A DNA stretch of 58,267 nucleotides from a virus. Below are positions 6,444-12,471 of this stretch, piece by piece (position 1 is the stretch's first letter; each line of letters opens with the position of its first letter). The DNA lies in the IMG/VR virus record IMGVR_UViG_3300036830_000166, positions 1 through 58,267 of that record; one strand, given 5' to 3'. Position numbers and translations under genes: made by a program. The notes under the pieces are model-generated. The model saw nothing but the letters and a program-made list of their open reading frames with translations. It was not told where the DNA came from and searched no databases.

Positions 6444-7664
6444 ATGTATCGTACCGTTCTAACCTTGATCCTGCTGGCCGGACTCGGCGCGCCCTGCGCC
6501 GCCCAATCCCAGTACACCGAATCCGTCCTCTACTCCTTCACTTCCGCTGCCGACGGATCGTATCCCGTCGGCGGCTTGATCGTCGACGCCAAGGGGACAC
6601 TCTACGGCACAACGCAATACGGTGGCTCTCTCACCGGCCCTTGCGCCCAAGGCGGCTGCGGGACTGTGTTCAAGCTGTCGCCCACCGGCGTCAAGACGAC
6701 CCTGCACACGTTCACGGCTGGCACCGATGGTGCGCTGCCGAACGCGTCGCTGGCGATGGATAAGAGCGGCAGCCTCTACGGCACCACTGTGTTTGGCGGC
6801 GTCGGCTACGGGATCGTGTTCAAGCTGACAGCGGCCGGGCGGTATTCAATCCTGCATACGTTCGGCAAGGCGGCGGGGGATGGGCGCTACCCTCTTGGCC
6901 CTCCGACGCTCGACTCCGCCGGCAACCTCTACGGCACCGCCAGCGACCTCAACGTGTGCGACGCCGAATGCCCCACGGTCAAAGACGGCGGCTACGGCGT
7001 CGTGTGGAAGCTCTCCGCGAAGGGAGCCGTAGAGACGATCCTCTACGCGTTCGGCGTCGACGGCAATCCGGTCGCCAACCTGATCCGCGACGGCCAGGGC
7101 AACCTCTACGGCGGCGCGTTCGCGGGGGGTACCGCGTCCGGCGGCACCTTCTACGGTGGTGCGCTGTTCAAGCTCCCCGCGAAAGGGGCCGAATCGACGA
7201 TCTACGCCTTCTGCGCGGACGCCGGGTGCGCCGACGGCCAAGATCCCTCCTACGTGGCCCGTGACTCCCGCGGTAACTTCTATGCCGAGGTGGCCGGCGC
7301 TGGCTCGGCCATGCAGGGAGCGATCGCCGTGGTAACGGCGCAGGGCATGGAGTCGATGCTGTGGCAATTCTGTTCCCTTGCCGGGTGCGTGGATGGCCAG
7401 TCTCCATCTGGCCCACTGGCCGTGATTGGCGGCAGCCTTTACGGAGCCACGCAGGGCGGCGGGGCCAGCGGCGAGGGGACGGTGTACGAGCTCACTCCCT
7501 CCGGTGCCCTCACAACGCTGTATTCGTTCGCGCCTGGCGGCGATGCGGCCCAGCCGATGGGCGGGGTCGTGGCTGACGCGGCGGGAAACCTCTACGGAAC
7601 GTCGTCGGCAGGCGGTGCGAACGGGATGGGAGCGGTGTGGAAGCTTACGGCGGCGGGAAAATAG
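6444..7664 (+). CDS. secreted GloVer tandem-repeat protein, 406 aa
   Basis: The ATG at 6444 (GGAGG at 6428-6432) starts a signal peptide ending PCAAQSQ, so the in-frame GTG at 6411 is not preferred. The mature protein is built of about eight repeats of the form LYGTTxxGG...GTVFKLSPTG...LHTF, recognisable as the GloVer-type tandem repeat (choice-of-anchor tandem repeat GloVer-containing protein). It is a probable beta-propeller. The family is abundant in Acidobacteriota; its role is poorly understood and is thought to be extracellular. No C-terminal anchor is seen. The gene is much richer in GC than the block to its left. This looks like a host-derived gene carried by the phage. Confidence 0.85.
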   Translation: MYRTVLTLILLAGLGAPCAAQSQYTESVLYSFTSAADGSYPVGGLIVDAKGTLYGTTQYGGSLTGPCAQGGCGTVFKLSPTGVKTTLHTFTAGTDGALPNASLAMDKSGSLYGTTVFGGVGYGIVFKLTAAGRYSILHTFGKAAGDGRYPLGPPTLDSAGNLYGTASDLNVCDAECPTVKDGGYGVVWKLSAKGAVETILYAFGVDGNPVANLIRDGQGNLYGGAFAGGTASGGTFYGGALFKLPAKGAESTIYAFCADAGCADGQDPSYVARDSRGNFYAEVAGAGSAMQGAIAVVTAQGMESMLWQFCSLAGCVDGQSPSGPLAVIGGSLYGATQGGGASGEGTVYELTPSGALTTLYSFAPGGDAAQPMGGVVADAAGNLYGTSSAGGANGMGAVWKLTAAGK

Positions 7665-7694
7665 TTATGCACAGGATTCCATCGAAAATAAGTG

Positions 7695-7723
7695 TTGACA
7701 ACTTTCCCGGCGCGGCGTAAAGT
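7695..7723 (+). promoter_or_regulatory. sigma70-type promoter for the replication block
   Basis: TTGACA (7695-7700), a 17-bp spacer and TAAAGT (7718-7723). The predicted start of transcription is near 7730, just upstream of the ribbon-helix-helix gene. This forces the use of a downstream start codon for that gene and marks the boundary between the GloVer gene and the replication genes. Confidence 0.7.
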
Positions 7724-7778
7724 CACCTTCGTGCCGCAGACAAAGTTAGACAGAAACGGACAAGAGAGGACACAGACG

Positions 7779-7910
7779 GTGCATGTCGCCCTGCGTAAGA
7801 CTCTTGTCCAGCGCATCAAGGCCATGGCCGCACTGAACCGCCGATCATTGAACGCGCAGGTGGCGCTGCTGGTCGAGCGGCAATTCGCAAAGGAGAGCAA
7901 TAATGGCTAG
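7779..7910 (+). CDS. Arc-like ribbon-helix-helix DNA-binding protein, 43 aa
   Basis: Start GTG at 7779, 8 bases after AGAGAGGA. The longer frame from 7692 overlaps the promoter and is rejected. The product begins with a short strand (HVALRKTLVQRIKAMA), then NRRSLNAQVALLVERQF, which is the strand-helix-turn-helix pattern of Arc/MetJ-type dimeric repressors with the SLNAQ turn. Such proteins bind operator DNA with the paired strands. As the first gene after the promoter at 7695, it probably regulates the replication operon, perhaps including itself. The stop overlaps the next ATG. Confidence 0.7.
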   Translation: MHVALRKTLVQRIKAMAALNRRSLNAQVALLVERQFAKESNNG

Positions 7911-8127
7911 GAACCGATACATCAAGCTGGCGCTGGCAGAACGCTGCGCCACCAACCTGCAAGGCGCCGTGGTCGTGGGACAGGCGGACGACTACCTGTT
8001 GGTCGAACGTGCCGCGCCGAAGCGAACGGCGGCACGGGCGAAGAAGACGAACGCCAAGGCCGTCGCCGCGCCGGCGCAATCCGCGACCGCATTCCCCGGA
8101 ACGGTAGAGGGAGTGTCGCGTGGCTGA
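7903..8127 (+). CDS. hypothetical protein, 74 aa
   Basis: It overlaps the preceding gene by 8 bases, with GGAGAG 6-7 bases before the ATG. The N-terminal half (RYIKLALAERCATNLQGAVVV) may form strands and a helix. The C-terminal half is a basic Lys/Ala-rich tail (RTAARAKKTNAKAVAAPAQ) suggestive of nucleic-acid contact. It ends within the next gene, which starts at the overlapping GTG. The function is unknown. Confidence 0.55.
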   Translation: MARNRYIKLALAERCATNLQGAVVVGQADDYLLVERAAPKRTAARAKKTNAKAVAAPAQSATAFPGTVEGVSRG

Positions 8128-9145
8128 TTCCGGCGTTCTATACGGCGAAACCGACACATTCAAAACTACCGCCATTGGCCACATGGCGCAGTATATCGCC
8201 GAGAAGACAGGTAAGGCCACGCTTCTGTTCAGCGCCGACGGTGGCGGCTGGAAGCCGGTGCAGGAGGAGATTGACGCTGGGATGATCCGGCCCTACCGCT
8301 GCGACACAGCGACAATCCCGCTGCCGATCCTGCGTAAAGTGTCGCAGGGCTACTGGCCCCGCAACCCGGAGGAGACGGACATCTCCAAGGTAGACTTTTG
8401 TCCCATCGACTGGTCGGACGTTGGCGCGATCGCCATTGAAGGATTCACGTCGATCGGCACCATGCTGATGCGCCACGTTGCGGACAAGAATCTCAAGACG
8501 GGGGAAGAAGGCACGACGCCGTTCTCAATGCCGATCCTCGTAAGTGGGCAGATGCGGCAGGAGACGTTTGCCGGGAATTCGCGCGGCCACTATAACTTTG
8601 TCCAGAACCAGCTCTATGGCCTCACTATGAACTTCATATCGTGGCCTGTCTCCTACGTCCTGTTTACCGGGCATGAGAAGAAGACGGAGGAAGGGGATCG
8701 CACGATCGTGATGGGAGTGGCGACCCCCGGCAAGGCGATCACTCCGCTGATCCCGACGTGGGTGGGAGACTGTATCCACGCGCAGGACTATCAGATCGAG
8801 AAGATCACGCAGTTGCCGAAGCCGGGCGGCAAGCCGGGAGAGATGGTTGACGACAAGACGTTCGAGCGTCACTGCCGCTACTACTTTCGCAAGCATCCTG
8901 ATCCGGTGACCGGGTTGTGCTTCCCAGCGAAGCCGCGCGTGACGCATTCGGCGGTGCGGGAACTGGATAAACGGTTCCCCGGCGGGTTCTTTGAGCCCAC
9001 GCCGGAGCACGGATTCGACTTATACCTGAAGGCATTGGACGATCTCACTAAGGGTGGCGCGAACTCGCTCAAGGGATGGCGCGAGAAGGCCGACGCCAAG
9101 CTGGGTCGCGGCCCGCGTCCTGTCGCAGAGTTATCAACCAAGTAA
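8120..9145 (+). CDS. RecA-like / Sak4-type recombination ATPase, 341 aa
   Basis: The start is GTG 8120 inside the previous gene. Near residue 8 there is a P-loop, VLYGETDTFKTTAIGH, in which the Gly before the catalytic Lys is replaced by Phe. A Walker B-like strand ends in Glu near residue 110 (VGAIAIEGFTS). A second cluster of charged residues lies around KKTEEGDRTIVMG. The order and length fit the compact RecA-like ATPases (Sak4 group) that phages use for single-strand annealing or recombination. The neighbouring gene is a plausible single-strand-binding partner. The altered P-loop leaves ATP use uncertain. Confidence 0.65.
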   Translation: MADSGVLYGETDTFKTTAIGHMAQYIAEKTGKATLLFSADGGGWKPVQEEIDAGMIRPYRCDTATIPLPILRKVSQGYWPRNPEETDISKVDFCPIDWSDVGAIAIEGFTSIGTMLMRHVADKNLKTGEEGTTPFSMPILVSGQMRQETFAGNSRGHYNFVQNQLYGLTMNFISWPVSYVLFTGHEKKTEEGDRTIVMGVATPGKAITPLIPTWVGDCIHAQDYQIEKITQLPKPGGKPGEMVDDKTFERHCRYYFRKHPDPVTGLCFPAKPRVTHSAVRELDKRFPGGFFEPTPEHGFDLYLKALDDLTKGGANSLKGWREKADAKLGRGPRPVAELSTK

Positions 9146-9190
9146 CCAGAATGTTGTGTCGGGCCTATCAGCCCATGGAGGAAGCAAGCA

Positions 9191-9949
9191 ATGAGTACAT
9201 TCGGAGACGTAACGTACGCGGACGCACCGGCTGAGACCGCTGCGGCACAGGGCGAGCAGGCTCCCGCGATCGACCCCAACGACCCCCGGCTCACGTCGGA
9301 AGTCCTCACCATCAACCCGGACGCGGACGCGTATGCGATCCTGCCTCCGCTCCCCGACGGCAAGTGGCGCGCCAAGGCCAAACAGGTCGACATCCGGGAC
9401 GACAAAGGCCAGCAGCAGCGGTACGCCATCTTCTCCCGCGCCAAGATGGCCAACGGCGCTCCGTTCCTCGCTACCAACGTGGAGTTCTCGGTGATCGACC
9501 ACTCCGGCGAGTTCGACGGTGTCAAGCTGACCGAGTATTGGGTCAAGACGCTGATCGACGCTCGGAAGGGTACGTCGCAGGCGGCCACGCTGACCGGCAA
9601 GCTGGGCGGGACGGTGCTGCCATCCGGCAACCAGAAGCAGTACATGGACGCCCTGCTGACTCAGTTGGCCAAGGAGCCGGAACTCGTCATCGAGACCGCG
9701 TGGTCGGCGGAGTGCCAGCATTGCCAGGAGGCGGCGAAGAAGAAGGGCGATCGCGCCCCGCGTCCATTCCTGCAAGGCATGCACCGGTTCCCATCGACCA
9801 AGACGCCGGGCGTACACGATCCGATGGCGAAGTGCCCGACGCAGGGATGTGGGTCGCTGGTGCGGGCCCAGCCGCGCATCGTCGGCATTTTCAGCCTCAA
9901 GGAAAGCCAGCCGACACGGGGTACCGGGCAGCCGGCGGCGGGGAAGTAG
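9191..9949 (+). CDS. putative single-strand DNA-binding partner of the ATPase, 252 aa
   Basis: GGAGGAAG lies 8-10 bases before the ATG. The central part (GKWRAKAKQVDIRDDKGQQQ, then strands through KLTEYWVKTL) has the alternating strand pattern of an OB fold. The C-terminal third adds CQHCQEAAKKKG and CPTQGCGS, a four-Cys zinc-binding unit. Genes in this position next to a Sak4-like ATPase often encode a phage SSB, and that context is the main reason for the call. The N-terminal 40 residues are low in complexity and acidic. Confidence 0.45.
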   Translation: MSTFGDVTYADAPAETAAAQGEQAPAIDPNDPRLTSEVLTINPDADAYAILPPLPDGKWRAKAKQVDIRDDKGQQQRYAIFSRAKMANGAPFLATNVEFSVIDHSGEFDGVKLTEYWVKTLIDARKGTSQAATLTGKLGGTVLPSGNQKQYMDALLTQLAKEPELVIETAWSAECQHCQEAAKKKGDRAPRPFLQGMHRFPSTKTPGVHDPMAKCPTQGCGSLVRAQPRIVGIFSLKESQPTRGTGQPAAGK

Positions 9950-9991
9950 TCTCGTTCGCCGCGGGGGAAGCCGGTTGCGGCGGCCGGGCAC

Positions 9992-10028
9992 GGCGGCGGG
10001 ACAGCGATGAACAGTCGTACCCGCCGCC
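9992..10028 (+). terminator. GC-rich hairpin, possible weak terminator
   Basis: GGCGGCGGG (9992-10000) and CCCGCCGCC (10020-10028) form a perfect 9-bp stem with a 19-nt loop, followed by TTTGATATT. The T tract is short, so termination would be partial at best. It sits in the 106-base gap between the SSB-like and zinc-ribbon genes. Confidence 0.4.
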
Positions 10029-10055
10029 TTTGATATTGCGAGGGAGGATCGCCAG

Positions 10056-10253
10056 ATGGCGGCACAGGCAAGGACGCAGGCGTCGGAGATGTGGATTCCC
10101 CGTTGCCCGCATTGCGGTTCTGGTACGTTGCTGCTGGCCCCGGCGAACGGGTTCACCAAGTTCCTGACGACCAAGACGGAAGTGTATTGCTCGAATTGCC
10201 AGTACCGGGCCGTGCTGGCCGACGACATCAAGCGGATTTATATTCGGAGTTGA
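10056..10253 (+). CDS. zinc-ribbon protein, 65 aa
   Basis: GGGAGG at 10041-10046 precedes the ATG. A clean CPHC...CSNC pair separated by about 27 residues (RCPHCGSGTLL ... VYCSNCQYRAV) forms a treble-clef or rubredoxin-type zinc ribbon resembling those of transcription or DNA-processing factors. It lies between the SSB-like gene and the helicase operon. The precise role is unknown; nucleic-acid binding is likely. Confidence 0.6.
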   Translation: MAAQARTQASEMWIPRCPHCGSGTLLLAPANGFTKFLTTKTEVYCSNCQYRAVLADDIKRIYIRS

Positions 10254-10257
10254 CGGG

Positions 10258-10521
10258 ATGGGCCGACGCCAGGGTGACACCGACCTCCAGACGCTCCAGC
10301 GCCACGTACACGATAACAACGCAATCCTGATCGAGAGGGCCAGATGGCTACGACGGATACTACGCCGGAGGCGGCAACGGAAATGGATGTACGCGGCAGA
10401 GACAACGATAGCAGGCGCGTACCGCCCGATGACGCCGCTGGCATTCCAGGTGATGGTGAACGAGACGCTGCGGCGCTGCGGGATCACGGCGACGGCGACG
10501 GCGAGATGGAGAGGAGAGTGA
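10258..10521 (+). CDS. hypothetical basic protein, 87 aa
   Basis: Starts five bases after the previous stop. An Arg-rich stretch in the middle (RARWLRRILRRRRQRKW) suggests nucleic-acid binding. The C-terminal half (MTPLAFQVMVNETLRRCGIT) is helical. The stop TGA overlaps the GTG of the helicase gene (GTGA), indicating coupled translation. A longer reading of the helicase frame across this gene is rejected for that reason. The family was not recognised. Confidence 0.55.
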   Translation: MGRRQGDTDLQTLQRHVHDNNAILIERARWLRRILRRRRQRKWMYAAETTIAGAYRPMTPLAFQVMVNETLRRCGITATATARWRGE

Positions 10522-11798
10522 CCGACCCGGCGGCGGTGCCGTGCGAGTTCACCTGCGGCGTCGCCGGGAGCGGCAAGACGTACCTGTGGCGCGAACGCAT
10601 CGCCGCCGACCCCAGCGCGGGCGTCTTAGCGGCGACGACAGGCATCGCGGCCGTAAACCTCGGCACCACGACCTTGAACAGTTTGTTGCGATTCTTCGAC
10701 ACCGACTCCCTGCGCGACTCCTACCTCAACGGGTCGCTGGTGCGTCGGCTCAAGGAACTGAGGGAGGATTACCGCCGGATCGTGATCGACGAAGTGTCGA
10801 TGATGGACGGCGACCAGCTCGGCATCCTCGTGCGGGCGGCGCTGGAGTGTAACTCGTTCCTGTCCGCGTCCGGCGCGCCGCCGCTGGGACTCACCCTCGT
10901 CGGCGACTTCGCCCAGCTCCCTCCGGTCAAGGCCCGCTGGGCGTTCGAGTCTGACGAATGGTGGCGCTTCGACGCCGCGACGACGCGACTCACTAAAGCA
11001 TGGCGGCAGGACGCCGGGCCGTTCCTCAACGCGCTCAACCTGACGCGATCCGGTTGCGGCGACGCGGCGGCGGCAGTGCTGTCGCAGGAGGGACTGGAGT
11101 GGCACTCCTCCCTCGACATCGGCTTCGACGGCACGACGATCGTGCCTAAGAACGACGCCGTCGATCGCTACAACGGGATGGCCCTCGACCGCCTCTCCGG
11201 CGCGACGTTTACTCTGACCAACCGCCGATGGGGCAAGCAGCGCGGCGAGTGGAAGCAGGTGCCCGACCGGGTGACGCTGAAGCCGGGCGCGTACGTGATG
11301 CTGCTGTCGAACTCCTACGGCGACGATGGCTCGCTGGAGTACGCCAACGGGGACTGCGGCCACGTGCGCGACCACTCCGCCGGATCGCTGACCGTGGAAC
11401 TGGTGCGTAACGGGGCCGAGGTGGACGTCCGGCGCGTGGTGCGTGACACGGGCCGCAAGGACAAGCCGGAAGGATGGACGCGCGGCGACGGCGCAACCGG
11501 GCACGGCGAGTGGCTGTCGCGGCCACACTGGATACCGGATAAGCGGCGGAGGTTCGTCGAGGGACAGGTGGAAATGTGGCCGATGCGGCTGGCGTATGCG
11601 TCCACGGTACACAAGTCCCAGGGGCTGTCGCTCGATCGGCTCCAAGTGGACATCCGCGATCATTTCTTCTCGGCTCCGGCGATGGAATACGTGGCGCTGT
11701 CACGATGCCGCACTCTTGCTGGGCTCCGCATCGTGGGCCAACAGGAGAGGTTCATCCGCAACTGCAACATTGACGAAAGGACTCGACCATGGCTGTGA
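10518..11798 (+). CDS. Pif1/RecD/Dda-like SF1B DNA helicase, 426 aa
   Basis: Start GTG 10518 with GGAG 6 bases upstream and a GTGA overlap. Motif I is CGVAGSGKTYL near residues 12-22, motif II is RIVIDEVSMMD near 90, and motif III is LVGDFAQLPPV near 130. C-terminal motifs YASTVHKSQGLSLD and MEYVALSRCR match motifs V and VI. These define the SF1B 5'-3' helicases (Pif1, RecD2, T4 Dda). At 426 aa it is near the size of Dda. It would unwind DNA for the polymerase encoded two genes downstream, or act in recombination with the Sak4-like ATPase. Confidence 0.85.
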   Translation: MTDPAAVPCEFTCGVAGSGKTYLWRERIAADPSAGVLAATTGIAAVNLGTTTLNSLLRFFDTDSLRDSYLNGSLVRRLKELREDYRRIVIDEVSMMDGDQLGILVRAALECNSFLSASGAPPLGLTLVGDFAQLPPVKARWAFESDEWWRFDAATTRLTKAWRQDAGPFLNALNLTRSGCGDAAAAVLSQEGLEWHSSLDIGFDGTTIVPKNDAVDRYNGMALDRLSGATFTLTNRRWGKQRGEWKQVPDRVTLKPGAYVMLLSNSYGDDGSLEYANGDCGHVRDHSAGSLTVELVRNGAEVDVRRVVRDTGRKDKPEGWTRGDGATGHGEWLSRPHWIPDKRRRFVEGQVEMWPMRLAYASTVHKSQGLSLDRLQVDIRDHFFSAPAMEYVALSRCRTLAGLRIVGQQERFIRNCNIDERTRPWL

Positions 11799-11989
11799 CC
11801 GACGACGAATACGCCAACGACCCCATCATCCTGTCCGAGCACGGACGCACGACCCCGTGGGCGCGGCGGCAGGCGGTGTTGAATATGAAGCGCGACCCGG
11901 CCCTGCTGGCGCGGATGGTCGCGCAGTTCGGCGAGGAGCGCATCCGGCGGGACTATCCTGAATGCTTCATGGAGGAGGAATCGCAATGA
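11789..11989 (+). CDS. hypothetical protein, 66 aa
   Basis: Starts inside the helicase gene's last codons (10-base overlap). The product is charged and helical: TTPWARRQAVLNMKRDPALL, then an acidic C-terminus (CFMEEESQ). No motif was recognised. It ends within an ATGA overlap with the next gene, keeping the operon continuous between helicase and polymerase. Confidence 0.5.
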   Translation: MAVTDDEYANDPIILSEHGRTTPWARRQAVLNMKRDPALLARMVAQFGEERIRRDYPECFMEEESQ

Positions 11990-12471
11990 CATCCCGTATC
12001 GCCGTCTGCGTCACTGCCATCCTGGCCGTCGTGTTCCTCGCTGCGACGGCGCACTGTCAAGACGGCACTGGCAACGTCAAGGGGGACGGGCCGATCCCGT
12101 CGTCCATTAAGACGCCGCCAGGCAAGCCAACCGTAGACTCCGGTATCCCGCTGCCTCCGCCGCCGTTGCTGTCGGCCGACGACAAGTTCCATGGCCGCTC
12201 CCTCCAGTTGGAGGAGGCGCAGGACATCTCCGCGTTGCAGCAGACGCCGCAGTACCAGACCGCCATGGCCGCGCAACAGCGCCGGGCGCAGTTCTTCCGC
12301 GACCTGTACGCCAAGTACCATCTGGACGCGGCGCATTACGTGGTATGCGACGGGCCGGGGACGGGACAGCCAAGCGAGGCCGCGTGCAAGGGCGTGGCGC
12401 GGGGGGACATGGAGTGGCGGGCGGTGGTTGCGCCATCGCCAGCGCCAGCCGCAACGGGGCCGAAGAAGTGA
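11986..12471 (+). CDS. putative exported protein, 161 aa
   Basis: GGAGGAGG at 11971-11978 sits 7 bases before the ATG and supports it over an upstream in-frame start. Residues 1-24 form a Sec signal (IAVCVTAILAVVFLAATAHC) with likely cleavage near HCQ. The mature part is Pro-rich, then helical with an AQQRRAQFFRDLYAKYHLD segment, and has two Cys residues (VCDG, ACKG). It ends overlapping the polymerase GTG. An exported protein between helicase and polymerase is unexpected; its role is unknown. Confidence 0.6.
   Translation: MTSRIAVCVTAILAVVFLAATAHCQDGTGNVKGDGPIPSSIKTPPGKPTVDSGIPLPPPPLLSADDKFHGRSLQLEEAQDISALQQTPQYQTAMAAQQRRAQFFRDLYAKYHLDAAHYVVCDGPGTGQPSEAACKGVARGDMEWRAVVAPSPAPAATGPKK

Noticed and set aside
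7692-7778. N-terminal extension of the ribbon-helix-helix gene from GTG 7692
   Set aside because: This start overlaps the -35 element; a transcript from that promoter would not include it.
10344-10517. N-terminal extension of the helicase
   Set aside because: Overlaps another gene that has its own start and a GTGA junction; the extension is low-complexity Asp/Gly/Arg.
10626-11663. 345-codon minus-strand frame opposite the helicase
   Set aside because: The plus strand has all SF1B helicase motifs; the antisense product has none.
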